Positions 11,148 through 22,834 of a DNA stretch of 64,000 nucleotides are shown one piece after another. Under the pieces are notes generated by a model. It saw only the letters and a program-made list of their open reading frames with translations, did no database searches and was not told the origin of the DNA. The position numbers and the translations under genes were made by a program. The stretch comes from Engraulis encrasicolus (Eukaryota > Chordata > Actinopteri > Clupeiformes > Engraulidae). The stretch lies in the NCBI RefSeq assembly GCF_034702125.1, contig NC_085861.1, forward strand, positions 2,647,296 to 2,711,295, in the 5' to 3' direction. Within the stretch, counting starts at the first letter, position 1. Each line of letters opens with the position of its first letter.

Positions 11148-12509
11148 CACCGTGTCCCATAAGTTTGTGCACCACAGAAAAAGTCAACTCAGATTGTGAA
11201 TATTCAACAAAATGCATTTATTCAAAAGCCAGTGTGTCCCCCCCCGCATCTTAATTACTGCCTTCAGCCTGTCGGGCATAGAATGCACTAAGTTCTTCAG
11301 AATGGAAGGCTCAATGTTGCCCCACTCCCGCACAGCCCTCGCAGTGAGCTGCTTCATGGTGGTAGGAGGTGGGCTGTGGAAGACCCGACTGTTCAGGATA
11401 CCCCAGCAGTTCTCAATCGGGTTGAGGTCCGGGGAGTTGGGTGGCCATTCCACTTTGCTCAGAAAGCCAGGAAGCTGCTCAGAACACCACTGCTGAGTTG
11501 TTTTAGCAGTGTGTGCAGGGGCACCATCTTGCACGAAGACCATTTCCGAACGCCTGTTGAACATCTTCCTACCTGTGACAGGGCCTGATTTCTTCTTTCT
11601 GGTGAGAATAGGAAGTAGCACTGGCTGGAGAATGCTCTTAACATAATATTCAGCATTGATGGTGGTACCCTGGGGTACAACATGCAATTCTGACAGCCCT
11701 GAAGATGACATTGCCCCCCAAACCATCACATGGGCGCTGAACTTGACCTGTTCAGAAGGTGGCACTTTCATTCGATTGTCAGTATAAATGCGGTCATTTT
11801 GACTATTAGGAGTTGGAAATAAGTAGAGAGGGCACTCATCAGAGAAAACCCAATTTTCCCATTCTCTTGGGGTCATTTTAACATACCTCTTCGCAAAAGC
11901 AAGTCGCTTCTCCTTTTGCAGTTTGGTAAGGCGAGGAATCCGCTGTCTTTTGAATGCTCTCAGACCCAGTTTCTCAGTCAGAAAACGATGGATGGTGTTC
12001 TTAGAGACTGCTTCCCCAAGATTCTTCAGTCTTCGACTGAGTCTGCGGCAGGATTGGTGTCTCTTTCCCTTGGCCTTGCGAATGAGGTCCTTGGTCCTCG
12101 GAATCAGAACTGAGAGGTGACCTGCACGGGTCAGGGGCATGTCTTCAAGGGAGTCACAACTCTCGTATCTCTGCCACCACTTCTTCACCCATCTTATGCT
12201 TCTGCCAAGGTCCTGAGCTACCTCCCTGCAAGTTTTCCCTGCCCTGCGCAAAGCAATGGCTTGAGCACGGACTTGAGATTGTGAAAGTGCAGCTTTTCCA
12301 GATTTTTGTTTTGTCATCGTGGCAACACTACCAAAAAGGTTCTCTCAGTGACATGCTTCATGGTCAACCAAGAAATTTATAGGCCAATCACAAACAGATG
12401 AACTAATTAAACAACCTCACAACACCTGGCTGAACAGGTGCAACCCGTTTTGGAGATGAACAGACAACAATGTTGCCCATTGGGGTGCACAAACTTTTGG
12501 GACACGGTG
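11148..12509 (-). mobile_element. Complete Tc1/mariner-type transposon
   Basis: A 1362-bp element is bounded by TA at 11146-11147 and 12510-12511. Terminal inverted repeats of 26 bp begin CACCGTGTCCCAtAAGTTTG; the two ends differ at one position. It encloses a single full-length transposase ORF and lies in the NLR intron, opposite to the gene. Confidence 0.95.
11184..12317 (-). CDS. Tc1/mariner transposase, DD37E
   Basis: A 377-aa cut-and-paste transposase without stops or frameshifts. The N-terminal paired-like helix-turn-helix region covers roughly residues 10-110 (AIALRRAGKTCREVAQDLGR, then SIRWVKKWW). The catalytic triad is read as D160 (VFSDEC), D264 (FVQDGAPAHT) and E302 (SPDLNPIEN). 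There are 37 residues between D264 and E302, not the 34 usual for Tc1 and Sleeping Beauty. The ATG lies 192 bp inside the right end and the stop about 36 bp from the left end, typical for this group. All motifs and both ends are preserved, so activity is possible but not shown. Confidence 0.95.
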   Translation of the reverse strand: MTKQKSGKAALSQSQVRAQAIALRRAGKTCREVAQDLGRSIRWVKKWWQRYESCDSLEDMPLTRAGHLSVLIPRTKDLIRKAKGKRHQSCRRLSRRLKNLGEAVSKNTIHRFLTEKLGLRAFKRQRIPRLTKLQKEKRLAFAKRYVKMTPREWENWVFSDECPLYLFPTPNSQNDRIYTDNRMKVPPSEQVKFSAHVMVWGAMSSSGLSELHVVPQGTTINAEYYVKSILQPVLLPILTRKKKSGPVTGRKMFNRRSEMVFVQDGAPAHTAKTTQQWCSEQLPGFLSKVEWPPNSPDLNPIENCWGILNSRVFHSPPPTTMKQLTARAVREWGNIEPSILKNLVHSMPDRLKAVIKMRGGTHWLLNKCILLNIHNLS

Positions 12510-12886
12510 TACATGTTTTTGCCTCCCCTCTTTCAATTTCTTTCCCTCTCTCTCTGTCTCTCTGCTTGTTTTTTCTTACTCTATCAATATCTCTAAAACG
12601 GGATATATTTGGGACCATAGGACTCGTGCCGCGATCACACCGCGGGCGTTGAAAGAGCCACAACGCTGCTGACTCCTGCCTGGAAAGCTCTCTGTATCCC
12701 TCTCCTTCTCTAATGTTCTCTATCTCTCTCTCTTCTCCTCCAAACTTTCTCTGTCTCTATTAATCTCTCAGTATCTCTTTCCTCCCATCTCTCTCACCCT
12801 CCCCCTCTCTCTCTCTCTCTCTCTCTCTCTCACATTATCTCCTTTTTCACCTCCCTGAGGCTGTTTCCCTTAATGTTTTATTTCCT

Positions 12887-13028
<142 letters not shown>

Positions 13029-13127
13029 GATGGTCTGTCCTGACCTCACAGTTCTTCCGTGTGTGTGTGTCTGTGTATGTGTTTTTGCTGGATATATCTG
13101 TAAACTCTAAGATTTGTGTGTGTGTGT

Positions 13128-13130
<3 letters not shown>

Positions 13131-13186
<56 letters not shown>
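13131..13186 (+). repeat. (CT)n tract serving as polypyrimidine tract
   Basis: This CT repeat ends at the GTTCCAG acceptor of the second LRR exon, so the microsatellite is also the splice polypyrimidine tract. Confidence 0.85.
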
Positions 13187-13188
<2 letters not shown>

Positions 13189-13192
13189 CCAG

Positions 13193-13366
13193 GCTGCAGT
13201 CCTGTAAGCTGACTGAGAAGAGTTGTTCCCATCTGGCCTCTGTCCTGTCCTCACACTCCTCACGTCTCACATGTCTGTACCTGGGTGTCAATGATTTGCG
13301 TGACTCTGGAGTAGAACTTTTATGTTCTGGACTTCAACATCAGCCCTGTAGATTGGAGAGACTGGA
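13193..13366 (+). CDS. NLR LRR exon 2
   Basis: 174 bp, phase 2 at both ends, between GTTCCAG and CTGGA|GTAAGCATC. It encodes LQSCKLTEKSCSHLASVL and LTCLYLGVNDLRDSGVELL. It is very similar to LRR exon 1, and the similarity continues into the following intron, so exon and intron were copied together. Confidence 0.92.
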
Positions 13367-13534
13367 GTAAGCATCACCTCATGTAGAGAGTCTGTTTTGG
13401 GCATTGTGTGTGAGTGTGCATGCATGCATGCGTTTCTCTGTGCTCTGTGCTTATTCTGTTCCATCCATCCATCATCCGTCTCTCCATCCCTCTATATGCT
13501 TTGCCTCTTTTTATTCCTACAATTCTCTGCACAA

Positions 13535-13567
<33 letters not shown>

Positions 13568-13626
13568 ATGTACTTGTTATATTGTATCCATCCATCCTCC
13601 CTCGTCCCTCACCTCTCTCTTCATGT

Positions 13627-13629
<3 letters not shown>

Positions 13630-13688
<59 letters not shown>
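13630..13688 (+). repeat. (CT)n microsatellite
   Basis: About 29 CT units in the intron after LRR exon 2. Confidence 0.95.
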
Positions 13689-13692
<4 letters not shown>

Positions 13693-13943
13693 TCTCTATA
13701 TATATCCATCTCTCTTTGCTGTTCTTCTTCTCCGCATGTTTTTTTCCCACACACTTCTGTTCATGGCTGACTTCTTCTCTCTCTATTCCTTTCTCCCTAA
13801 TGTCTATCTATCTTCTCCTCCACATTCTCTCTCTCTATTCCTCTCCCTCTCAAATGTTCTTTATGTCTCTCTTGTCCTCCACACTTGTCCATTTCTCTTT
13901 TTCTCCATCCTGAAACCCTTTCCCTTAATTCTTTCTTTCTTAC

Positions 13944-14055
<112 letters not shown>

Positions 14056-14059
14056 CCAG

Positions 14060-14233
14060 GCTGGCTTGCTGTAATCTGACAGTAAAAAGTTGTTCCCGTC
14101 TGGCCTCCGTCCTGTCCTCACACTCCTCACGTCTTGAAGTGCTGTGGCTGCATGGTAATGGCCTGAGTGCCTCAGATGTTGAGCAGCTCTCTGCTCTGCA
14201 GAAAGACCCCCACTATAGATTGGAGACACTACT
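14060..14233 (+). CDS. NLR LRR exon 3
   Basis: 174 bp, phase 2 at both ends, between GTGTTCCAG and CACTACT|GTGAGT. It encodes LACCNLTVKSCSRLASVL and LEVLWLHGNGLSASDVEQL. It is more diverged than LRR exons 1 and 2 (the CSGLQ motif is now SALQ), which suits the last, capping LRR exon. Confidence 0.9.
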
Positions 14234-14859
14234 GTGAGTATAAAGTATATCTAAACACCTGTGTGTGTGTGTGCATGTGTGTGTGTGTTTCCCTCCTCTC
14301 TGTGCTTCTTCTTTTCCATCCATTGAGCATCCCTCTCTCCATCCCTCCATCTCTGCACATTTTCTCTCTCTCTCTCTTTCTCTCCCCATCTCTCCTTCTC
14401 TCTCTCCACACTTTTCATCATGGCCGACTCCATCATTCAGGCATGAAAATCCCTCACCTTTTGGGGGGGTCGAGCGAGGAGAAAAGTGTAGCGCCAACTT
14501 ACTGTATCATTGTGTAGCGCTCTACCGTAGAAAACTTCATACCGTTCCAGGAGAGATTCCACAACTTACAATGACGTTTTACCAATCACAGCATTTGTTG
14601 CTGTTGGCACAGCCAATAACGTGAACAAGCTCAATCTAAGTCCCGCCTTTCATAGGCTACTTATCTTTTGAAAAGCGTTTTAAACAGGTCCCGCTTTGGT
14701 CTGCGGGGCTGGCGTGGTTGTATCAAATATCTTTCTTTATAGTTCTAGAACATCTTTGATTATAAGAAAATGTCCAAACGATCTGTCACAGATAGCCTAG
14801 TCTACATGTTTCCCAGAGAGGTAGCTATTTGAGATCATGATTCTTGTTATGAGAACACC

Positions 14860-14959
14860 CAGGGCCGGTTCTGGCTTATTTGGTGCCCTAGGCGAGTTTG
14901 AGTTCTGCCCCCCCCCCCCCCCCCCCCCCCCCCCTCCCCCCACCACTCCCCCCCCCCCC

Positions 14960-14994
<35 letters not shown>

Positions 14995-16401
14995 TTCTTA
15001 TACCTTACAGATCACAAGAGTAATATCCGTAGTAAGCTTAACTAAATAGCATCAAGAACAATAACCGTTTTTCATCAAATGGATTTGTGGTTCTTTTTGA
15101 CAGGCGACCAACACATCAGATTGAGTCGCATGAAAGTAGCTTCACTGTGTGGTATGTTGGATGTGATGGTGGTGGGGCCCCCAATGAGATGGAGGTTATC
15201 AATGTGTTTGAATTGTATGAGATGGAGGTTATCAATGTGTTTGAATTGTAACGCGAAATTGAAATGCCAGGAGAGTGATACAGTAGGCCTACATTTGCAT
15301 GTAAAATGCATGTGTAGACAATAAGCCTACCAAGGAGGTCTGCATTGATCTACACTACCTACAGCATCACAAAGCATGGCAGCATAACAATTTTAATAAG
15401 CTACACATTTGTGCTGTCTTCCAAACCAATTTCATTTCTGGACTGGAAATAGTGGTGCATTTGTGAGTAGGAGAATGAGAAGGGGGCTATCTATGTGTTT
15501 GAACTGGAGGGACAGGGTGAGAGAAAGGGAGAAGAGCTGTCACGCTATTGAATTTCATAATCAACAAAATATAGTAAATAGCCTCACTTGTCTGCTGTGC
15601 ATGGTTCTGTTACATGATTAATGTAGGCTATGTCATTCTGGTCTGGAAATTAATGTTTTTTTAAGCTTACAACAAGCAGGTAATTCATGTGGATGGAAGG
15701 AGATATGGCAGCTAAAATTGTTTTAAACATTGCACCAGTCTTACTTTACATTGCTTGTCAACCTAAGCAAGTAGGCCTATTATGATATCAGGTGGGTGTT
15801 AGTGAGTAGTGAGTAGGCTACTAACAGCTACTTTACTGGATTTCATTGCTTGGCATACTTAGCTAATGTTAGCATGCTAACTAGCGATTTCTCTGATCAA
15901 AAACAAAGCTCTTTTTCTCTCTAATTCCAAATAGTAACCTCATAACTATTAGGCTTTCCATAATCACAAACGGTTGCTGATTAAATCACATAGTTCCAAA
16001 ACACCCTCTGAAACTCCTGCATCATGCAATGAGTGGTTTAATGAGAACATAATAATCTCCATCCAGCAGGGCAGCACTATTGTTTGCGCTTGCCCTCTCT
16101 GTCCCTCGAGTGAGTCTCCAAATTCAAAATAGAGCGCAGGCTGTCACTCGTCCCGCCCCCTTTCTCAGAACTGTCTGTTTATTGGTTCACAGACTTCCCA
16201 GAGACAGTTGGAAGCGATATTACTATTGGCTGAGGGGCGCTTTGCCGTGAGGAGCGCTTTCGCCACTCTTTGTTGATTGCGACTTCATAAAAAAAACTTC
16301 ATATCGCAAAATTACGCATAGGAGAGCGCCATTTCGGCGCCCCTTCTTCACATGGCGCTCTAGGCGACCGCCTAGCCGGCCTATGCTAAAAACCGGCCCT
16401 G
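14860..16401. mobile_element. Non-autonomous hAT element
   Basis: A 1542-bp element with 11-bp terminal inverted repeats (CAGGGCCGGTT). Its perfect 8-bp target duplication AGAACACC lies at 14852-14859 and 16402-16409. It contains an 85-bp, almost pure C tract (14909-14994) and a short direct repeat near 15183-15250. No transposase ORF is present. Confidence 0.9.
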
Positions 16402-17147
16402 AGAACACCTAGACGCAAGCATTTCGATGAGAAGTGAGTGGATGTAGTTAGCCACAGTGGTTAAGCTGTTTTCCTAATAATTTGAAACCGCATTTGCCCT
16501 GCCCACGTGAAAAAGTATTTATTCTCAAAAGAGCTCAGTTAATGAAAGCGTGGGTAGGCTTACGGCACATTTTCCTGGCGGCTATTTTAACGGGTCTGTG
16601 CGCTATGAAATGGCGAAACAGTAGGCATATCTACGCGAGGCATCCAACATCATGCTTCGAATGCTGCGGCTTCTTATAGCACGCGAGGAGAAAGAGCGAA
16701 GCCTAACTTAGTCAATCGTTTGACACGGGACAAATTGTTTTAGGAATCATGCCAAGTTTTTTGTAATCCCTTGGTAGCCTACATCTAAATTACATATTAA
16801 AAATCTAGTGGAACACGGTCAAAGTTGGAGCTTTCCTATTATTATTTTTTTTTATAGGGAAACAGATATACTAGGTGAATGGAATAAAATTTCAGTAGTT
16901 CATCCAAACTGTCAAAGATTTTTTTGTATTACAAGTTGTCTGAAATATGATGATTAACTGTTCAAACGAGATCACAACCAGGCAAGCGTTGAGGGGACAT
17001 TGGATAATGGATAATTGGATAGGAGGGGGTGCTTAGTTGCCATAGGGGGGCATTAGTCTATTTTATTTTTAAGGGGGGCATTGGCAGGGTTTTGATGAGG
17101 TCAAGGGGGAATTTATTTTTTAAAAAGGCTGAGAACCAAAACCCATT

Positions 17148-17148
17148 T

Positions 17149-17209
<61 letters not shown>

Positions 17210-17224
17210 TTATCTATCTATCTA
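17148..17224 (+). repeat. (TATC)n microsatellite
   Basis: About 19 units of TATC with one ATTT interruption. Confidence 0.95.
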
Positions 17225-17688
17225 CAGTTCTTCTTATGTTCTCTGTCCCTGGGTCGCTACAGTATGCTCAAAATTCATAATTTAAAGACGGTTTTAGCTA
17301 AATTTTCTCCCATGGGAGACCATGCCCCCAGACCCCCATAGTATGACTCTTATACAACACTATCCCCCAAAAACGCCACTGCACACCACACATGCGCGCA
17401 CACCGCTGTAGCACATGCGCCGCTCCGTGCCACCGCGCTACGCCGCACCTTTCTCACCTTTTTCACCCCTGACCCGTTTTCATGCCTGATCATTTCTCCT
17501 CCACCTCATTATCTTCTCCTCCACATCTACTCTCTCTATCCCTCTATCCCTCTCTCTCTAATGTCTATCTCTCTTCCCCTCCACCTACTTTCTATCCCTC
17601 TCCTTTCTCTAATGTTTTCTATCTCTCTCTCTTCTCCTCCACACTTTCTCTGTCTCTCCCTCACTTCATCTTTCTGTATCTCTTTCCC

Positions 17689-17927
<239 letters not shown>

Positions 17928-17967
17928 CTGATAGTGTAATGATCTCATTTTCTCCTTTATCCTGCAG

Positions 17968-17977
17968 GTGGAGATAG
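17968..17977 (+). CDS. NLR terminal coding exon (tiny)
   Basis: A good acceptor (CTCCTTTATCCTGCAG) is followed by GTGGAGATAG. With the phase-2 end of LRR exon 3, this reads Leu-Trp-Arg-stop (TAG at 17975-17977). The phase match and polypyrimidine tract support it as the last coding exon of an NLR without a B30.2 domain. The exon continues as 3' UTR. An alternative last exon is possible. Confidence 0.5.
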
Positions 17978-18030
17978 TGTTGCAGCTGAGCAACAGTGAG
18001 GAGCCCTGAGAGGACAGCAGCACGCACATG

Positions 18031-18330
18031 CACTACAGGCCAAAAGCAGGGCCGACCCTTGGCATAGGCAGTATAGGCTAATGCTAAGGGCGCCACTCCA
18101 CTAGGGGGCGCCGCACGAGAGCATCAGGGATGGAAAAAAATCCCTGACCAAAAGTTTGGACTTACCCTCTCATTAAATTAATTCTCTATTTATTTTTGTG
18201 GCTATTTACAGAATATAGTAAATTCATCAGGGAGGGCATCAAAACTGTGCATGAACACATGTATAATTATGTGCTTAACAAAAAAATGAAAATATAAAAA
18301 AATAAAAACAATCATTCAAAAATATTTTTT
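18031..18330 (+). repeat. Tc1-type end fragment split by a 100-bp MITE
   Basis: ACAGGCCAAAAG and the later segment near 18228-18280 match the left part of the element at 50185. It is interrupted at 18047-18146 by a 100-bp insert starting CAGGGCCG and ending CCCTG, with GCCAAAAG/ACCAAAAG flanks (7 of 8 bases equal), an hAT-type duplication. Confidence 0.6.
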
Positions 18331-19041
18331 TTAAATGCCAAACAGCGTCTCTCATACAAAAATATATATTTTAACCCAGACTGGTTTTCGAGCAAGCTGC
18401 TTGAAAAGATTCACCCAATGTTTGAGAGAAAGCTATATCCATTTTTGAAGATAAGCCCAGCACATCTTAAAGACGTAGGGAAATCAAATTTAAATATCAA
18501 ATAATTCCGGCTTAAACATGTACATAAATGTACTCTTTATCAAACGGTATTGTCAAAAAAATATATATTTTTTATTTTTTAACAAAATCCCGTGTTAAAA
18601 TCTGTTTTTCTTTTTTCATTATTTAATGCCGGCCAGTTAATTATACGTCAGCTTGTACACCTAAATTCGGCCAATCATATGTCGGTCACCTGTCAACGGC
18701 CAACTGTCAATCATTTTTTTGGGTCATAGCATCTTGATTCATATGTCGCATCCTAATATACGCAACGGTTAATAATAGAATCTTCGCAGAGTAGTGGTGA
18801 CCGTTACAGGTGTTGTAGTTTATTATAGTTGGAGCATAGTTAGAGCGAATTTTTGATAGTTATTAGGATATAGTGTACAGTTGTGAGAGTGAGTGATATT
18901 GCTAGTGGTGAGAGATTGTGTGCTGAGACTGTGTGTTGTGCTGAGACTGTGTGATTGTGTTGTTTGTGGGTGTGAGCGTTTGAGAGAGTGTGTGTTGTGG
19001 TGTTAGCGGTAGTGTTAGCGTTAGTGTTAGCATTAGTTAGT

Positions 19042-19320
19042 ATGAGTGCACCACGGAGATGTTTGCTGGGCTGTCCGCCCATGCAAACAACACTATTCAA
19101 CATCCCGGCGAGTCCCGGAATTCGTGCCTGCTGGTTCGAGTTCCTGCATTTCGACGAGAGAGGGCTGACTAAGAGAGACCGGGTTTGCGCCAGACATTTC
19201 ACCGAGTCCTGTTTTATCAACTACGGGCAGTACTCCGCTGGACTGGCGAAGGAGCTAATCCTTGAGGACACGGCTGTGCCATCAGTGTACACAGTTGGGA
19301 CATCTTCTTCTAAAATACCA
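19042..19320 (+). CDS. Kolobok transposase exon 1, THAP domain
   Basis: The ATG at 19042 opens a THAP-type C2CH DNA-binding domain. The signs are RRCLLGC near residues 5-11, an aromatic LHFDERGL stretch, VCARHF and the AVPSVY version of the AVPTIF signature. The donor CCA|GTCAGT at 19320 gives the frame that continues through the next exons. The THAP domain would bind the element ends. Confidence 0.8.
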
Positions 19321-19865
19321 GTCAGTGAGTGTCTGATACAAATTAGACAAAAGTTACCGTCATCTCGTTTCTGTTGATATGTGATCATGTCGTACGAAGT
19401 ACTACTGCTACTGATTTTGATGTCTTGTTGTTACTTATCAGTGCTTCAGGCAGACACCTTTTGGCTAAATGTTTTTGTTAGCGCGCTGATTCCACCAAAC
19501 TACTATGCCCATGTAATGCTTAGTTTTCTAGCCAAAAGTTGTCTCCTTACTTACTGTCATCCAACGAAATATCATAACCGACATTACCTCGGTTTGACTA
19601 AGTAATACAAACGTTTTGAGATTGGCGCTCTAGGTTATTTTCCATGCAAAGTGTTCCCTGATAGAGCCCAGCACAAAATAGTCACTGATCCTTCTAATGG
19701 CCCTATTTCAACTGTGCTACCGGCGCGTTTATCCAGTCAGCACTGCAGTGCACACGCACATTATAATTCCTTGTCATAAGCTCAGAAACGTCATGCCATA
19801 TCGTTTCATACTTCTTGTAAATAATGTGACTTGTTTATTTCCAATTTCTGCCCATTGTCATTTAG

Positions 19866-19959
19866 ACCAGAGATGTCGCCTGTCAGTACAGCCCGACTCA
19901 AAGGGACGTTTTCATCCAGACCTCAAGGAGCTCCGTTTCAAAAACAACCAGTACCCGCA
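19866..19959 (+). CDS. Kolobok transposase exon 2
   Basis: From TCATTTAG to CCGCA|GTAAAG. Read in phase 0 it encodes TRDVACQYSPTQRDVFIQTS, a linker, and hands over one base to the next exon. The weak donor makes the 3' limit less certain. Confidence 0.55.
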
Positions 19960-20553
19960 GTAAAGGTATAATTACATGAACATGTCTATCCTAAATGCAG
20001 AGTTGGGCAGTATTGCATTAGAAAAGTAAGTTAACTAAAGGACCAGTTCAGTCAATTTCAACATGTAGCTGTAATGCCCACACACTACTCTGGACTTGTC
20101 AGTACCTGGTGTTTTTTTTCTCTCTTCTTCAGCTCTTTTCCGAGATCTTGGTCATTGTAATGGGGGCAGTGTTTTGTTTACATTAAAAAATATATATATT
20201 TTTTTATTCTCAAAAACATCCAAAAGGTTACAAAACATCAGCAGACAACTAGCAAACAGCGGTACCTTTTGGGAAAATATTTGGAATATGCCTATGTAGA
20301 ATTTTTTTTTTTTAAACAAACGCTGTCCCCATTATAATAGCTCATATCTCGGAAAGGGCAAAAATCTCTAGTTACAATGCTAAATAAATAACTTAAGTTA
20401 CAATGCATTACAATGACCTGGATTTTAGTGGTATTCAATGTGGTGCGTCAGCGCTTGATTTACACTTAACTAAATAACCAGTTCCATATTTAGTCCTACA
20501 GTAACTTGCCCTACACTGCCTAAATGTGCATATTATAACATCTATTACTTCAG

Positions 20554-20776
20554 GTATCTCGTGCCGTCCAGCTGGCCACTCAGTGGCTGTGGGCTGCTCA
20601 ATGGCTGACTTCCCTGACCTGCTGCTGACCTCAACACCAATCAAAGGCAAAAGAAAAAGAGTGCAGTTGGAGGAGTTGCAGTTGGAGGAGCTGAGCACGG
20701 ACTCCATTGAGCCAACTGATCCAATGGATTCCACCTATCAGCCCAGCTTCACTGAAATTTCACAGGACAATGCGAG
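20554..20776 (+). CDS. Kolobok transposase exon 3
   Basis: From TTACTTCAG to GCGAG|GTAGAG. It encodes an acidic linker (ISCRPAGHSVAVGCSMADFP ... SFTEISQDNAR) with a basic KGKRKR patch that could be a nuclear localisation signal. Phase 2 at its end matches the next exon. Confidence 0.7.
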
Positions 20777-21153
20777 GTAGAGTGTGTGTGTGTCTGTCAC
20801 CTGTATCCAGCACAACTTATCCATTCACAAAAACTGTGTTCCTCACATGTGACCTCCATTTAGGAAGTACCCGTTTGCCCTAAGATTGGCCTTATAATGA
20901 TATTTTTATTACTGCAGTATATGTGAAAGAAAAAAGTGAAAGCCCATTGGGAAACTCCAACTCCCATTGTCATTGTGACACAGCACTCCACAGCACACAA
21001 GTGAACACTGCACACTGCACACAACAAAATTGCATTTATGCCTCACCCGTGACACCCTAACCGCTCACCCATGACTGCCCATGTATTACGACATTTAGGA
21101 ATTATGCCTTCCATGTTACTGTGCTTCATCTACCTTTTTTTTGCTATCTCCAG

Positions 21154-21292
21154 TGCTCCTCCACTGTATGAAAGCAGGAAGTACATGGTGTTTGAAGAGA
21201 ACCTCTTGCAGCTGCTGAGGAACTGCCCAACCTGCATGCGACCATGCCAAATTGACACCTTTGAAATTGGCACTTTATTATCAGTCAAACAG
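21154..21292 (+). CDS. Kolobok transposase exon 4
   Basis: From CTATCTCCAG to AAACAG|GTATGT. It encodes APPLYESRKYMVFEENLLQL followed by the cysteine cluster CPTCMRPC, probably zinc binding together with the CSNC pair of the next exon. Confidence 0.8.
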
Positions 21293-21383
21293 GTATGTAT
21301 TGTATGTATGTATGTATGCACAGAAAGTTAAGTCTTCATCTTTGTTAGCACATGCATATATATTTTTTTCTGTTTTAACACAG

Positions 21384-21512
21384 ACATGCAGCAACTGTGT
21401 CATAACCAACAAGTGGCAAAGCCAGCCTTTTATTAGAGACATGCCAGTGGGAAACCTCCAGTTGTCGGCTGCAGTCTGTTTTAATGGGGCTTCATTCCTT
21501 CAGATTCACAAG
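21384..21512 (+). CDS. Kolobok transposase exon 5
   Basis: From TTTAACACAG to CACAAG|GTTTCT, phase 0 at both ends. It encodes TCSNCVITNKWQSQPFIRDM and LQLSAAVCFNGASF, the segment that precedes the catalytic core in Kolobok-type proteins. Confidence 0.8.
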
Positions 21513-21618
21513 GTTTCTTCTGTGTTCTATTTTTTTTCTCTATATTCTCATTGTATGTGCTTAGCAAAGTTCAAATAACAAGTCATTGTTATGTGTGGTG
21601 TTTCATTTGCTTTTGTAG

Positions 21619-21799
21619 GTACTGTCGTCACTACGAATGGCATCCATCTGTCCCCGCACATTCAACCACCATCAAAGCCTCTTCCTGCAACCAACCATTC
21701 TTTGGCAATGGAGGGCAGAGCAGCAGCAGATCATTCAGCTGGCCAAACAATGCCATAAACCAATCACTTTAGGAGGCGACATGCGAGCTGATTCTCCCG
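21619..21799 (+). CDS. Kolobok transposase exon 6, first catalytic motif
   Basis: From GCTTTTGTAG to TCTCCCG|GTTTGT. It encodes RMASICPRTFNHHQSLFLQP and ends GGDMRADSPG. The aspartate-rich GDxRxDSPG motif is the hallmark of the first catalytic region in this superfamily. Confidence 0.85.
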
Positions 21800-21909
21800 G
21801 TTTGTCACTATTAATTAATTGAACTTGACACACAGATTTTACAGTGATGAAAACATTATTCCATCCTGCCATGCAAACAATCATTGTGTGTTTTGATCTC
21901 TATTCTCAG

Positions 21910-21986
21910 GACATTGTGCTAAGTACGGCTCATACACTACAATGGTTCTCGATTGCAACAAGGTTGTGGACATTCAATTGGTCCAG
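21910..21986 (+). CDS. Kolobok transposase exon 7
   Basis: From TATTCTCAG to GTCCAG|GTAAGC. It encodes HCAKYGSYTTMVLDCNKVVD and completes the DSPGHxAKYGSYT motif begun in the previous exon. Confidence 0.85.
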
Positions 21987-22073
21987 GTAAGCTGCTATCA
22001 TATTATTGACAATACTTGTGTCTAATATTAAAGTCATTGCAGTGAGTGCCAATTATAAATGTGATTATTTCAG

Positions 22074-22260
22074 AGTAATGAGGTCGGAAACAGCCAGAGA
22101 ATGGAGAGGGAGGGCTTTGAAAGAAGCCTTCATTTTCTTGAGTCGGAGGGGTTGGACATTGGAGCCATAGTAACTGATCGCCACCCATCGATTGGGAAGT
22201 TCATGAGGGAACAAAGACCTTCCATCAGGCACCTGTACGACACCTGGCACGTTGCTAAAG
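22074..22260 (+). CDS. Kolobok transposase exon 8, second catalytic motif
   Basis: From TTATTTCAG to GCTAAAG|GTATTT. It encodes SNEVGNSQRMEREGFERSL and IGAIVTDRHPSIGKFMREQ, then HLYDTWHVAKG. The D of TDRH is the presumed second catalytic residue. Confidence 0.85.
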
Positions 22261-22388
22261 GTATTTTTTCCATATAGCAGTATCAAAGGATGATGGACAA
22301 GATTGTGGTTCATTCATAGTAGTTGCTTATGTAACTTTAAAAAGAAAATTAAGGATGACATTTTGTCATTGCTCTGCTCCTGGATTAG

Positions 22389-22613
22389 GTTTACAGAAAA
22401 GGATTGATGCCCTAGGGAAGATGAAGGGATGCAGGGACGTGGCCTGGTGGAGGAAAAGTTTTGTAAATCATTTGTATTGGTGTGGAGCGTCCTCAAAAAC
22501 ACCACAAGAAGCCATCAATTGTCAATCACATGCTCAATTTGTGCACCAGCACGACAATGAGTTGTACCCCAAATGCCCGCACCCACCTCTTAAAAGAGAA
22601 TGGCTGCAGCCAT
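22389..22613 (+). CDS. Kolobok transposase exon 9
   Basis: From CTGGATTAG to CAGCCAT|GTAAGC. It encodes LQKRIDALGKMKGCRDVAWW and SFVNHLYWCGASSKTPQEA. No stop or frameshift is seen. Confidence 0.8.
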
Positions 22614-22834
22614 GTAAGCATACATGTCCAACTCTAACTTTAAAAAACAACAAAAAACTTTTGACCCATTTTGTCATTACTTCGATATAATTTCTCAAAA
22701 CATGTACTGCACAACAACTTGGTCAAATATATGCCAGTAATGTTAGATGCCCAGCCCGTGTCATTTTTGTAATTTACATGATAATATTCATCCACTTACT
22801 GTATTATATTTGCTTGTTGTTATATACTTGACAG

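Larger units (their letters stand above)
14438..17488. mobile_element. hAT-like element with nested second hAT element
   Basis: CAGGCATGAAAA at 14438 is matched by its inverse at 17488, with ATCATT duplicated at 14432-14437 and 17489-17494. No transposase ORF is visible. A second element (14860-16401) is nested inside, and a (TATC)n tract lies near 17150. With only 6 bp of duplication certain, assignment to hAT is tentative. Confidence 0.55.

Noticed and set aside
14837..15049. Proline-rich ORF
   Set aside because: It is a translation of the poly-C tract inside a non-autonomous hAT element.
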